A stretch of 42,737 nt of DNA, taken from assembly GCA_023146135.1 (NCBI GenBank), contig JAGLCR010000025.1:1-42737 (forward strand). Reading direction: 5' to 3'. Numbering within the stretch: position 1 is the first letter of the stretch; each line of letters opens with the position of its first letter. The position numbers were made by a program, and so were the translations under genes. The notes beneath the pieces were generated by a model, which saw nothing but the letters and a program-made list of their open reading frames with translations, was not told where the DNA came from and did no database searches. Positions 14,945 to 23,278 of this stretch are shown piece by piece. The DNA is from Bacteroidales bacterium. Lineage in GTDB: Bacteria > Bacteroidota > Bacteroidia > Bacteroidales > UBA1556.

Positions 14945-15953
14945 ATGCAATCTGAATCTTCACATGCTCAACGATATCAGCCAAGGAGTCAAAATCTTTC
15001 TCCACTCCATTAATATATGCCTTCCAAAGCTTTTCTTCTATTGAATACGAAATCACATCTAAAAGAGCGGTGCTTGATTCCAAAGAAATACCGATTTTTT
15101 CAAAAGCCTTTTTAGTCCATAGAGCGACTTGAGCATCATCACATCTTAAATACATCTGCATTTTCAAATCATGCTTTATTCTAAACATACCAGACAAATG
15201 ATCAAAATCAACAGATGATTTTGCAAACACTTGCTGCATGGCATTATTCAGCACTAAATCCTCTGGGGCACCAACACTAATTTTTTGGTCGTCACGCATC
15301 AACCATAACATATCTGACGATTGCATCGCTAAATCCAACTCATGCGTAGAAATCAAAATTGCTCGTTTTTGTTCGTGAGCAAGCTGTCGTAAAAGCTTCA
15401 TTATTTCTACACGATTTATCAAATCAAGATGAGCCGTAGGCTCATCTAAAATTACAATATCACTTTGTTGAGCCAAAGCTTTAGCAATCATCACCCTTTG
15501 CCTTTCACCATCGCTTAGTGTACTTATTTTGCGATCATTAAAGCCATTCATATCAACTAACACTAGAGACTCTTCAATAATTGATATATCTTTAGTTTGA
15601 AGTTTGCCTAACCAATTTGTATAAGGAAAACGACCATAACTTACCACATCAAAAACAGACAAACCAGGTGTTAAAATAGGGTCTGTTAATACCACGCTAA
15701 TTTTTTTTGCCAAACTACTTTTAGAAATTTTATTTAATGGTATTCCATCAATAAGCACCTCTCCACTCAACTCTTTTAACAATCCCGATATGCTACGAAT
15801 AAGTGTTGATTTCCCACTGCCATTGGGTCCCAATAGTGCCACAAAACTACCCTTCATCAATTTCAAATTCAAGGAAGCACCTAAAACCTTATCACCACTA
15901 TCATTGTGATAACCAATACTTAAATCTCTAGTTTCTAATAGAATCGTTCCCAT
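14943..15953 (-). CDS. ABC importer ATPase, FecE/BtuD type, 336 aa
   Basis: Nucleotide-binding subunit of an iron-siderophore, haem or cobalamin importer. Walker A is GPNGSGKST (about residues 39-47), the signature is LSDGERQRV, Walker B is DIVILDEPTAHLD, and the switch His follows in STHELD. The core ends near residue 255; about 80 further residues (KHDLKMQMYLRC to the end) form a C-terminal extension absent from E. coli FecE or BtuD, with no function I can name. It is last in a three-gene operon, 4 nt after the permease. No TonB-dependent receptor is nearby, so the ligand is unknown. Confidence 0.9.
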   Translation of the reverse strand: MGTILLETRDLSIGYHNDSGDKVLGASLNLKLMKGSFVALLGPNGSGKSTLIRSISGLLKELSGEVLIDGIPLNKISKSSLAKKISVVLTDPILTPGLSVFDVVSYGRFPYTNWLGKLQTKDISIIEESLVLVDMNGFNDRKISTLSDGERQRVMIAKALAQQSDIVILDEPTAHLDLINRVEIMKLLRQLAHEQKRAILISTHELDLAMQSSDMLWLMRDDQKISVGAPEDLVLNNAMQQVFAKSSVDFDHLSGMFRIKHDLKMQMYLRCDDAQVALWTKKAFEKIGISLESSTALLDVISYSIEEKLWKAYINGVEKDFDSLADIVEHVKIQIA

Positions 15954-15957
15954 AACA

Positions 15958-16968
15958 TCATATTTTTTTTCGATTCTGAAGAATAATCCAAATTACCACA
16001 GGAGCACCAAATAGGGCAGTTACTGAATTGATTGGCAACACGGTAGTAGTGCCTGGTAGTTGCGAGATAATATCGCAAACCAACATCAGTATGGAGCCTA
16101 TCAAGAGTACAGCAGGCACTAATACTCTATGGTCGCTACTGGAAAATAAGTTTCGGCTAAGATGAGGTACTGCGACTCCTACAAAAACAATTGGCCCTGC
16201 AAAAGCTGTTACCACTCCAGCAATAAGACTACTGATAATGATGATTACGTTTCGTGTTTTCTTTACTGACACCCCCATACTTTTGGCATAATCGTCACTC
16301 AATAAAAGCGCATTAAGAGGTTTTATTAGTAATAGGGTTCCAAAGCTTGAGGCCAAAACAACTATGCTTATTAATCCTAATTCATTCCATGTAATAGACG
16401 ACAAGCTTCCAAATGTCCAGATAATAAAGTGCTGTACCAAATCTGCTGAGCTAAAATACTGCAAAACACTAACTAAGGCACCCGTAATACTACCAAACAT
16501 AATCCCCACAATCAATAAAGAAACGGTATCATTTACCCTTAAAGAAACCGACATTACAGCCAATAGAACTAATAATGAGCCCAATATTGAAAATAATGCA
16601 ATACCTCCAGAAGATAGTAAACCAAAGCTTATTACGCCCATGCCCCCAGCCATAACATAAGTTGCTACTCCCAAGCTCGCACCACTACTAATTCCTAGAA
16701 CTGAAGGACCTGCCAACGGATTGCGAAAAAGACTCTGTAAAAGCAGGCCAGAGATACTCAAACCACTACCCACCATTATTGCTGCAATGGCTTTGGGTAA
16801 ACGAATATCCCAAATAATATAGGCCAAAGGGCTACCATCTCTACCCGATTTAAATATTTCCATTAACTTTGACAAAGATATACTCACACTACCTAGGGTA
16901 ATATCTGCTATAAATAGCAATATTAGCGCTATACTCAAGAAAGTGAATATTTGTTTTTTTGACTTCAT
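15958..16968 (-). CDS. ABC importer permease, FecCD/BtuC family, 336 aa
   Basis: Polytopic inner-membrane protein with about ten hydrophobic helices. Family hallmarks are DIRLPKAIAAIMVGSGLSISGLLLQ near the N-terminus, NPLAGPSVLGISSGASLG, and the coupling/gate segment GPIVFVGVAVPHLSRNL, then TVLPINSVTALFGAPVVIWIIL at the C-terminus. It forms the homodimeric channel for a periplasmic-binding-protein-dependent importer of siderophore, haem or vitamin B12. It is the middle gene of the operon: 21 nt after the binding-protein gene and 4 nt before the ATPase. The sequence does not tell which ligand. Confidence 0.92.
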   Translation of the reverse strand: MKSKKQIFTFLSIALILLFIADITLGSVSISLSKLMEIFKSGRDGSPLAYIIWDIRLPKAIAAIMVGSGLSISGLLLQSLFRNPLAGPSVLGISSGASLGVATYVMAGGMGVISFGLLSSGGIALFSILGSLLVLLAVMSVSLRVNDTVSLLIVGIMFGSITGALVSVLQYFSSADLVQHFIIWTFGSLSSITWNELGLISIVVLASSFGTLLLIKPLNALLLSDDYAKSMGVSVKKTRNVIIIISSLIAGVVTAFAGPIVFVGVAVPHLSRNLFSSSDHRVLVPAVLLIGSILMLVCDIISQLPGTTTVLPINSVTALFGAPVVIWIILQNRKKI

Positions 16969-16989
16969 CTTTGTGATCTATCCCTTTGT

Positions 16990-18162
16990 TTACTTCACCC
17001 GTTCATAGTATTTTAACTCTCCATCTGGCATATTTTCAGGATGTACAATTCGTATTAAATCTGATAATAATTCATCAGGCCTACAAAGTCCCATCTCCCA
17101 ATAATCGTTTCCGCCTGTTATATTTGTCCGTTTCATATGGTGATACATAGTTCCTATCTTAAATGCATCAAGATAAGCATATCGTAGATCCGAACTCAAC
17201 AAATCCTCTTTGGTTTTAAAAGGCACTTCTATCCATATGGGGGCATCGATTTGCTGCTCTAGTACCGTTTCGAAACTTAATGCCAAACTACCATTAGCGA
17301 AATCATCTGCCCAATGATAATTAGTACCTGCATCTGCTACCATTCGAGCCTTGAAGCTTTGGCCACCTGGCATATACCAAACATCTTTATATAATGCACC
17401 TATTAAAACATCGGGTTTATATTCCATCGAATCTGCCAAATCCTTTAGATTGGAGTAATTGTTTACAATACTATTAAAAATAGAATCTGCCATTTCATTT
17501 TCATTGCTTAGCAAACCAATAAACTTAATCCACTCGGCACGAGCAAGAGGTGTTTTCTCCATCCAATCAATATTATATACTAAGGGAACACCTGCCTTTA
17601 TTAATAACATATCTTGTGAACTCGTTGCATCATAAGCTGTTTGAATAAAAGCATCACAATTACAAACAATAAGCTCTTCCTTATTAATTGCAACAGAATT
17701 ACCCAATACTTTCACCTTACTTTCAGCAATACGCTCTCGTAAATACTTATTGTACAGCCTATTCTCATCTCCAACTGCTTTTATCAAATTCATTTTTTGC
17801 AATAAGTCAAAATAACCAATATTGGAAGATGACATAATAGCGACACGATTTAATGGCAAACGAATGAGCATTTCATCAACCTTCAGCTTTACATCATTTG
17901 CATGTTCAGTATTTACCAGAATATAAACCCCTAATTTAGCACTACTATCCCAAGGATTAAAAACCGTCAAACGCTTATAATTATCATGATTTTCTACTAA
18001 AAACCCCTCAGCATAATCTATTGACACTTCAAAAACATTAGCTTTCGAAACCGACTCAGCATTATGCGTAGTTACCTCCTTCTTACTTTTCATATCAGAG
18101 TTACAGGAACTCAACAATAGCAGTAAGCTTAAGGAGATAAAAAGAAAAATGGTTTTACTCAT
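16990..18162 (-). CDS. ABC importer substrate-binding lipoprotein, 390 aa
   Basis: Lipoprotein signal with lipobox LSSC, acylated Cys at residue 20, then a BtuF/FhuD-like (TroA-fold) binding protein. Two lobes are visible: the first around RVAIMSSSNIGYFDLLQKMNLI and NKEELIVCNCDAFIQT, the second around DVLIGALYKDVWYMPGG and AGTNYHWAD, with a linking helix between. It captures the ligand (iron-siderophore, haem or cobalamin) and delivers it to the permease encoded next. First gene of the three-gene operon, with its own -7 element. No cobalamin riboswitch is apparent in the short upstream gap, so B12 is not specifically supported. Confidence 0.88.
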   Translation of the reverse strand: MSKTIFLFISLSLLLLLSSCNSDMKSKKEVTTHNAESVSKANVFEVSIDYAEGFLVENHDNYKRLTVFNPWDSSAKLGVYILVNTEHANDVKLKVDEMLIRLPLNRVAIMSSSNIGYFDLLQKMNLIKAVGDENRLYNKYLRERIAESKVKVLGNSVAINKEELIVCNCDAFIQTAYDATSSQDMLLIKAGVPLVYNIDWMEKTPLARAEWIKFIGLLSNENEMADSIFNSIVNNYSNLKDLADSMEYKPDVLIGALYKDVWYMPGGQSFKARMVADAGTNYHWADDFANGSLALSFETVLEQQIDAPIWIEVPFKTKEDLLSSDLRYAYLDAFKIGTMYHHMKRTNITGGNDYWEMGLCRPDELLSDLIRIVHPENMPDGELKYYERVK

Positions 18163-18184
18163 AATATTAATTTATTAGGAGTGG

Positions 18185-18192
18185 CAAATGTA
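18185..18192 (-). promoter_or_regulatory. Promoter of the ABC importer operon
   Basis: Reverse-strand TACATTTG (-7). A TTG (CAA at 18213-18215) lies 20 nt further upstream as a possible -33. Leader of about 15 nt. Confidence 0.55.
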
Positions 18193-18282
18193 GGAAAGCT
18201 ATAGCAGTCATGCAATAATTATTTTAGGCAATAATGCAAAAAATCACATTTTTATTTTAATAAAGGATAAACGAAAAAAGGG

Positions 18283-18290
18283 TATTTTTG
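18283..18290 (+). promoter_or_regulatory. -7 element for the mutL operon
   Basis: TATTTTTG, exact TAnnTTTG. The TTG at 18288 that could open a longer frame is part of this element, so translation must start downstream, at the ATG at 18309. Confidence 0.55.
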
Positions 18291-18308
18291 TACAAAGATT
18301 TGAGGCAG

Positions 18309-18602
18309 ATGAAAGTTACCTTTATGAAGCGGGGCAAACCCAAACAGTTTAATTTAAAGACTCGATTTTACGATCCTGAAAAAGAGGAACGTGATTTACG
18401 TAAGCGTCGTTATGAGCGTAAGGATGAGAGCTATGAGTATAGTTCTGAAGACATGCGTAACGAAATGGCTTATCGCTGGGGCTTAAACCGGGAATCCAAT
18501 TCAAGCTTTAATAAACGATATACTTCTCTAAATCGTATTCTACTAACAGCCTTAATACTGGCTGTTATAATTGGCATTCTAGTTTATGTACGAACAGCCT
18601 AA
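18309..18602 (+). CDS. Small basic membrane protein, 97 aa
   Basis: Short protein with a highly charged N-terminal two-thirds (MKVTFMKRGKPKQFN, then alternating RKRRYERKDE) and one C-terminal transmembrane helix (about residues 70-90, ILLTALILAVIIGILVYV). It is predicted to be a tail-anchored inner-membrane protein with a positive cytoplasmic face. No family that I can name. Start chosen at ATG 18309 from the promoter position. It lies 14 nt upstream of mutL and is almost surely co-transcribed with it. Whether it helps mismatch repair or is just an operon passenger is unknown. Confidence 0.75.
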   Translation: MKVTFMKRGKPKQFNLKTRFYDPEKEERDLRKRRYERKDESYEYSSEDMRNEMAYRWGLNRESNSSFNKRYTSLNRILLTALILAVIIGILVYVRTA

Positions 18603-18616
18603 CTCCGAAATATTCC

Positions 18617-20461
18617 ATGTCAGATATTATTAACCTATTACCCGATTCGGTAGCCAATCAAATTGCCGCAGGAGAAGTAGTTCAAAGACCAGCTTCCGCA
18701 GTAAAGGAGCTATTGGAAAATGCTGTTGATGCAGGTGCTGACAATATCAAACTTATCATTAAGGATGCTGGTCGAGCACTGATACAGGTAATTGACAATG
18801 GCCGTGGGATGTCACCTACTGATGCGCGAATGAGTTTTGAACGACATGCCACATCAAAGATAAAAAAAGCAGAAGATCTATTTGATATTCGTAGTATGGG
18901 TTTTCGAGGCGAGGCATTAGCCTCCATAGCAGCTATCGCTCAAGTAGACCTTAAAACTCGCCAACATGACCAAAGCATGGGAACCCATATTATAATTGAA
19001 GGTTCGCAGGTAAAAGGGCAAACTGAAATCGCCACCCAAGCTGGTAGCATTTTTAGTATAAAAAATCTTTTTTTCAATACACCTGCTCGACGCAATTTTC
19101 TAAAGTCGAATACAGTAGAAATACGTCATATTCAAGAAGAGTTTAATCGAGTAGCATTAATGCATCCCAATATTGCATTTTCTTTCTATGAAGAGGATCG
19201 TCGAAAATCGGTTTTGACTACTGGAAGCTTAAAACAACGTATTGTTGAGCTTTTTGGGAAAAACTTAAACACAAAAATTCTGTCTATTGAAGAAAAAACC
19301 GATTTAGTTTCCATAAGTGGTTTTGTGGGCAAGCCTGAAACAGCACGTAAGACACGAGGAGAGCAGTATTTCTTTGTAAATAAAAGATTTATCAAGCATC
19401 CATACTTAAACCATGCGGTGCAAAACGCCTTCGAAGAGCTAGTTCCTTCAGGATTTTTTTCTAGCTATTTTATCAACTTCGATATTGACCCTAAAATGAT
19501 TGATGTAAATATTCATCCAACGAAAACAGAAATTAGCTTTCAGGATGAACGTACCATTTATCAAATATTGCGGGCAACGGTGAAAATGACATTAGGAAAG
19601 TATGCATTCACACCGCAGCTAGACTTCGAGCGTGAGATGAGCTTCGATGCTCCACCCCTGTCTGCTGGTAGCATGCCTCAGCAACCAAGCATTCAAATAA
19701 ACCCTGATTATAACCCATTTGAAAGTAACCCCAATCAGACTTCAAAAACAAACACCAATTGGTCGCCACCCGAAAAGTCGGAACGAGACTTAAACAATGA
19801 GCAAAACTGGCAACAGATGTATCAGGGCCTAGGCGATGTTGAAGATCAAGTTAGTATTCGTAGTAATTTGGATACAGAAGCTAGTATAGACCCAAGTCAA
19901 TTTCAGCTATTTCAATTACATGCTCAGTATATTGCAAGTCCAATCGATGGAGGGCTATTATTAATTAATCAACGAGCTGCCCACGAACGCGTACTTTACG
20001 ATCGATTTTCTGAAATAATGTCGCAGGAAAAACCCGCTTGTCAGCGAAAACTATTTCCCGAAACGGTGGAGTTCTCCCCTGCTGATATGGATTTAATCCG
20101 TGAGCTATGGGACGAAATACACAAACTTGGATTTGAGTTAAAAGAGTTAAATAACAATGAAATTCAAATACTTGGCACTCCGCCAGATATTGTAAATGAA
20201 GCTAGTAGTCAAATATTAGAAGGTCTTCTTGAGCAATATAAAAATAATCAAATAGAAGTGCGTTTGGATAAAAAAAGTAACATACTTTTGTCTATGGCAA
20301 AAAACTTATCAGTTCGAGTGGGTCAAAGTTTGAGATTGGAAGAAATGCAAGCTCTAGTTGAAGCCTTATTTGAATGTGATGAAAACGCCTATTGTCCATC
20401 AGGGCAAAAAACAATGTTGACAATTGGCATCACGGAGATTAACCAATTGTTTAATTATTAA
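18617..20461 (+). CDS. mutL: DNA mismatch repair protein MutL, 614 aa
   Basis: Couples MutS mismatch recognition to strand incision and removal. The GHKL ATPase domain is complete: KELLENAVDAGAD with catalytic Glu31 and Asn35, DNGRGM, HATSKI and GFRGEALASI. The transducer domain follows to about 330. A variable linker rich in Asn, Gln, Pro and Ser spans about 340-430, and a C-terminal dimerisation domain ends the protein. The C-terminal endonuclease motif, DQHA-x2-E-x4-E in nicking MutLs, reads NQRA-AHE-RVLYD from Asn451, and the C-terminal CPHGRP-like motif reads CPSGQK, so nicking activity is doubtful. Second gene of an operon with a small membrane protein and two rhomboid-family genes. Confidence 0.95.
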   Translation: MSDIINLLPDSVANQIAAGEVVQRPASAVKELLENAVDAGADNIKLIIKDAGRALIQVIDNGRGMSPTDARMSFERHATSKIKKAEDLFDIRSMGFRGEALASIAAIAQVDLKTRQHDQSMGTHIIIEGSQVKGQTEIATQAGSIFSIKNLFFNTPARRNFLKSNTVEIRHIQEEFNRVALMHPNIAFSFYEEDRRKSVLTTGSLKQRIVELFGKNLNTKILSIEEKTDLVSISGFVGKPETARKTRGEQYFFVNKRFIKHPYLNHAVQNAFEELVPSGFFSSYFINFDIDPKMIDVNIHPTKTEISFQDERTIYQILRATVKMTLGKYAFTPQLDFEREMSFDAPPLSAGSMPQQPSIQINPDYNPFESNPNQTSKTNTNWSPPEKSERDLNNEQNWQQMYQGLGDVEDQVSIRSNLDTEASIDPSQFQLFQLHAQYIASPIDGGLLLINQRAAHERVLYDRFSEIMSQEKPACQRKLFPETVEFSPADMDLIRELWDEIHKLGFELKELNNNEIQILGTPPDIVNEASSQILEGLLEQYKNNQIEVRLDKKSNILLSMAKNLSVRVGQSLRLEEMQALVEALFECDENAYCPSGQKTMLTIGITEINQLFNY

Positions 20462-20477
20462 TTTAGGCATTGAGAAC

Positions 20478-20495
20478 GATTTGCCATGGCAAATC
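20478..20495. promoter_or_regulatory. Perfect 18-bp palindrome between mutL and the rhomboid gene
   Basis: GATTTGCCATGGCAAATC reads the same on both strands. With no loop and no following T-run it is not a terminator. Its symmetry fits a dimeric DNA-binding protein. It lies 17 nt after the mutL stop and about 57 nt before the rhomboid ATG. Role inferred only from symmetry. Confidence 0.35.
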
Positions 20496-20551
20496 ACTCG
20501 GACAATATAACAGAATAAGAAATATAGAGATAAATAAAATTAAGAAACCAA

Positions 20552-21304
20552 ATGTTTAACCAACCAATACCTTTAGTTACCAAAAATCTATTAATCATTA
20601 ATGGATTATTCTTTGGTGCTATGTTATTTTTTTCAAGCTCATTCGAAATTGATCTAAACCAATTTTTGGCATTGCATTATTGGGCTTCACCCGATTTTCA
20701 ACCTTACCAATTAGTTACTTATATGTTTATGCATGGGGACTTATCACATATTCTTTTCAATATGTTTGCCCTATGGATGTTTGGATCAGCCATTGAAAGT
20801 TATTGGGGGCCAAAACGATTTATGATTTATTATTTTGCCACTGGTATTGGTGCAGGGCTTATTCAATTATTAGTTATTTACATTCAAATTCAAAATGTAC
20901 TTCCTGGCATTCCTGCAGAGTTAGCAGAAATTGCAAATCAAGGTGATTTAGATGCCATTAATATCGCTATAAATCAATATGGTGGCCAGTTTGATTTCAA
21001 TAATCTGCAATCATACTTCTACCTTGTTAAATCCACTGTAGTGGGTGCTTCAGGCTCTGTATTTGGCTTATTGCTTGCCTTTGGAATGATGTTCCCAAAC
21101 ACACCTATTTACATAATGTTTATCCCCATCCCCATTAAAGCAAAGTATATGGTGATTGGCTACGGACTATTAGAGTTGTATTCAGGTTTTGCAAATAACC
21201 CGCAAGATAATGTAGCACATTTTGCCCATTTAGGAGGTATGCTTTTTGGTATAATACTAATACTATATTGGAAAAAAAATGGTTCGTTTTATAAACCTTT
21301 GTAA
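20552..21304 (+). CDS. Rhomboid intramembrane serine protease, 250 aa
   Basis: Multi-pass membrane protease that cuts transmembrane helices of its substrates. The family elements are intact: HGDLSHILFNMFALWMFG (the HxxxN helix with Asn70), the L1-like loop, GASGSVFGLLLAFG with nucleophile Ser167, and AHFAHLGGMLFG with catalytic His226. A roughly 50-residue loop (about 110-155) separates the second and third conserved helices, a feature often seen in Bacteroidota rhomboids. Part of the mutL operon, 14 nt upstream of a degenerate paralogue, an order that recurs in Bacteroidota as far as I know. Substrate unknown. Confidence 0.93.
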   Translation: MFNQPIPLVTKNLLIINGLFFGAMLFFSSSFEIDLNQFLALHYWASPDFQPYQLVTYMFMHGDLSHILFNMFALWMFGSAIESYWGPKRFMIYYFATGIGAGLIQLLVIYIQIQNVLPGIPAELAEIANQGDLDAINIAINQYGGQFDFNNLQSYFYLVKSTVVGASGSVFGLLLAFGMMFPNTPIYIMFIPIPIKAKYMVIGYGLLELYSGFANNPQDNVAHFAHLGGMLFGIILILYWKKNGSFYKPL

Positions 21305-21318
21305 AGCATAACAAAACT

Positions 21319-22077
21319 ATGGATTGGAATACAATTAAATATAAAACACAGGACTTTTATCGTAATAATACGCTCTTAAGCTATATGATTATTGGCGTTC
21401 TGATTGCTGTTATTTTACTTGGAGGACGATTGTTTGAAGCTATTTATAATGCCTACTTAATATATTTTGGAGGTAGTATATTCAAGCACTATTTGGACGA
21501 GAAACGTATGCTCAATGTATTTCTTGGAGGAGGAATTATTGGAGCGCTAATGAGCTTTATTATTTTTCCTGACCTATCTCTTCTAATCATCTTAAAATCA
21601 GGGATTACCTCTGCCAGCTTGGCGCTTTTTGTAGCTGCAGCCACCTATGTACCAAATATGGAAGTAGTGCTTATTTTATTGGGCAAAGTAAAATTGAAAT
21701 TTATTGCAATTGTATTTGTCGCCCTCGATTTATTAAGCAATAATCCTGAAGATGCTCAAGCAAAAGTAGGGCATGTTGGTGCGGTATTATTTGGTTTCTT
21801 ACTTATCTATTTAGCTAGAAACAAAAACTCGGCACAAACCCCAAATTTTATAAAATGGTTTACGCGACCTCGCGGACCATACTACAAAAAGACAAAACCG
21901 ACAAAAAAGGCTAAAGCGAGCAAACGCACTGAAAACGATGAAGACTATTTGAGTAGAAAAAACAAAGAGCAAACAGAAATTGATGCAATTTTAGATAAAA
22001 TCAAACTAAAGGGCTATGAAAGTTTGAATGCTGCTGAAAAACAAAAATTATTTGACAAGAGTAAAAATGGCAAATAA
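21319..22077 (+). CDS. Rhomboid-family pseudoprotease with basic C-terminal tail, 252 aa
   Basis: Shares the fold pattern of the preceding rhomboid: hydrophobic helices, a PN turn that aligns with the neighbour, and a GHVGAVLFG segment equivalent to AHLGGMLFG with His152 kept. The serine motif GASG is replaced by GITS in an ungapped alignment anchored on the PN turn, putting Thr97 at the nucleophile position, and the HxxxN helix motif is absent. It is therefore predicted to be proteolytically inactive or strongly altered. The last roughly 80 residues are a soluble, Lys-rich cytoplasmic tail (KKTKPTKKAKASKRT) ending in a short helical segment found at the end of many Bacteroidota rhomboids. 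It overlaps the next gene by 11 nt, implying coupled translation. Confidence 0.8.
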   Translation: MDWNTIKYKTQDFYRNNTLLSYMIIGVLIAVILLGGRLFEAIYNAYLIYFGGSIFKHYLDEKRMLNVFLGGGIIGALMSFIIFPDLSLLIILKSGITSASLALFVAAATYVPNMEVVLILLGKVKLKFIAIVFVALDLLSNNPEDAQAKVGHVGAVLFGFLLIYLARNKNSAQTPNFIKWFTRPRGPYYKKTKPTKKAKASKRTENDEDYLSRKNKEQTEIDAILDKIKLKGYESLNAAEKQKLFDKSKNGK

Positions 22078-23203
22078 TAAACGTCACATAGGGTTTTTAG
22101 GATACTTCCTGCGATTTATCAATATTGTTTTGATAGTTTCGTTATTCATCTCCTATTCAGCACAATGGATTAGCCCACGCCACTTTTGGCCCATCGCGTT
22201 TTTCGGCATGGCCTACCCTGCTCTTGCTATTCTCAATTTTTTATTCGTTATTCATTGGTTATTTCGACGCCGTAAATTTGTCATCTATCCTGCTATTAGT
22301 ATTTTACTAGGCATCAGTATGATATCAAGATTTGTTGGTACCGGATCGAATGTTGAATTAAGCAATGCTTCCACATTCAAAGTGCTTACTTATAACGTTC
22401 ATGTTTTTGGGCGTTATATAAAGGATCATCAAGGTGAAACACATTTCGAAAGAAATGAAATAATAAAATTTGTAAAAGAGCAACAGCCCGATATTCTATG
22501 CATGCAGGAGTTTCGTAATCTAAATAAAGGTGATAAAGAAAACAATATTCAATTATTCTCAGAACAATGCGGATTTAAGTACCATTTTGAAGAGCGCTAC
22601 ACAAAAAAAAGCACTAGTTTTTTTCAGGTGATTTTTAGTAAATATCCCATCAAAAACTCAGGCTGTATTTCAAGTATAACTGGTGAAGATGAAATAACTG
22701 CAACCTATATTGATGTTGAGATTACGGGGAAAATTATTAGGGTGTATAATACTCATTTGCAGTCGTATAAAATATCTAGCGATACTTACCTTATCCGAAA
22801 TAGTTTGAACAATTTGGATGTCAGTAAAACAGAAAACCAAGAAAAAATCACACGAACATCTAAGCATTTTGCCAAAAAGTTTAAAAAAGCTTTTGAAAAA
22901 AGAGCATCACAAATAGACGCTCTTAAACAGCATATGGATCAATCGCCTTATCCCATTATTTTGGCTGGAGATTTTAACGACACACCAAGCTCCTATGCAT
23001 ATGGGCAACTAAGGCATGACCTTGACGATGCTTTTGTAGAAACTGGCAGCGGCTTTGGGCAAACCTACATCGGTCCTTACCCTTCGTTCCGAATAGATTT
23101 TATTCTTCATAGTCCCGAATTGAATAACCATCAGTTTGATACATGGCAAATAAAGTATTCTGATCACTATCCAATCTCTGCAGTTTTTTCTTTGAATAAT
23201 TAG
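22067..23203 (+). CDS. Endonuclease/exonuclease/phosphatase-fold protein, membrane-anchored, 378 aa
   Basis: Three N-terminal hydrophobic helices (about 8-85) precede a DNase I-like metal-dependent phosphoesterase domain. Visible motifs are TYNVHVFG, QPDILCMQEFRN (metal-binding Glu), YNTHLQS, LAGDFNDTPSS and RIDFILHS, ending with SDHYPISAVF (catalytic Asp-His). It could act on nucleic acids, inositol phosphates or lipids; the sequence does not decide, though an extracytoplasmic catalytic domain is likely from the helices. Start at ATG 22067, inside the end of the rhomboid-like gene (11-nt overlap). Last gene of the mutL operon. Conserved neighbourhood with rhomboids in Bacteroidota. Confidence 0.88.
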   Translation: MANNKRHIGFLGYFLRFINIVLIVSLFISYSAQWISPRHFWPIAFFGMAYPALAILNFLFVIHWLFRRRKFVIYPAISILLGISMISRFVGTGSNVELSNASTFKVLTYNVHVFGRYIKDHQGETHFERNEIIKFVKEQQPDILCMQEFRNLNKGDKENNIQLFSEQCGFKYHFEERYTKKSTSFFQVIFSKYPIKNSGCISSITGEDEITATYIDVEITGKIIRVYNTHLQSYKISSDTYLIRNSLNNLDVSKTENQEKITRTSKHFAKKFKKAFEKRASQIDALKQHMDQSPYPIILAGDFNDTPSSYAYGQLRHDLDDAFVETGSGFGQTYIGPYPSFRIDFILHSPELNNHQFDTWQIKYSDHYPISAVFSLNN

Positions 23204-23221
23204 AGTTTGCTGATATATTAG

Positions 23222-23229
23222 TATATTTG
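23222..23229 (+). promoter_or_regulatory. -7 element for the DUF4468-like gene
   Basis: TATATTTG, exact TAnnTTTG, 49 nt before the ATG at 23279, just after the end of the mutL operon. Confidence 0.55.
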
Positions 23230-23278
23230 ACATCTAAACAATCAAATAAGCAAGTTACTTTTATAGCAATAAGAAATT

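Noticed and set aside
18163-18308. Cobalamin riboswitch upstream of the ABC importer
   Set aside because: The gap to the divergent gene is about 146 bp and contains both promoters; the long conserved B12-box structure cannot fit and is not seen.
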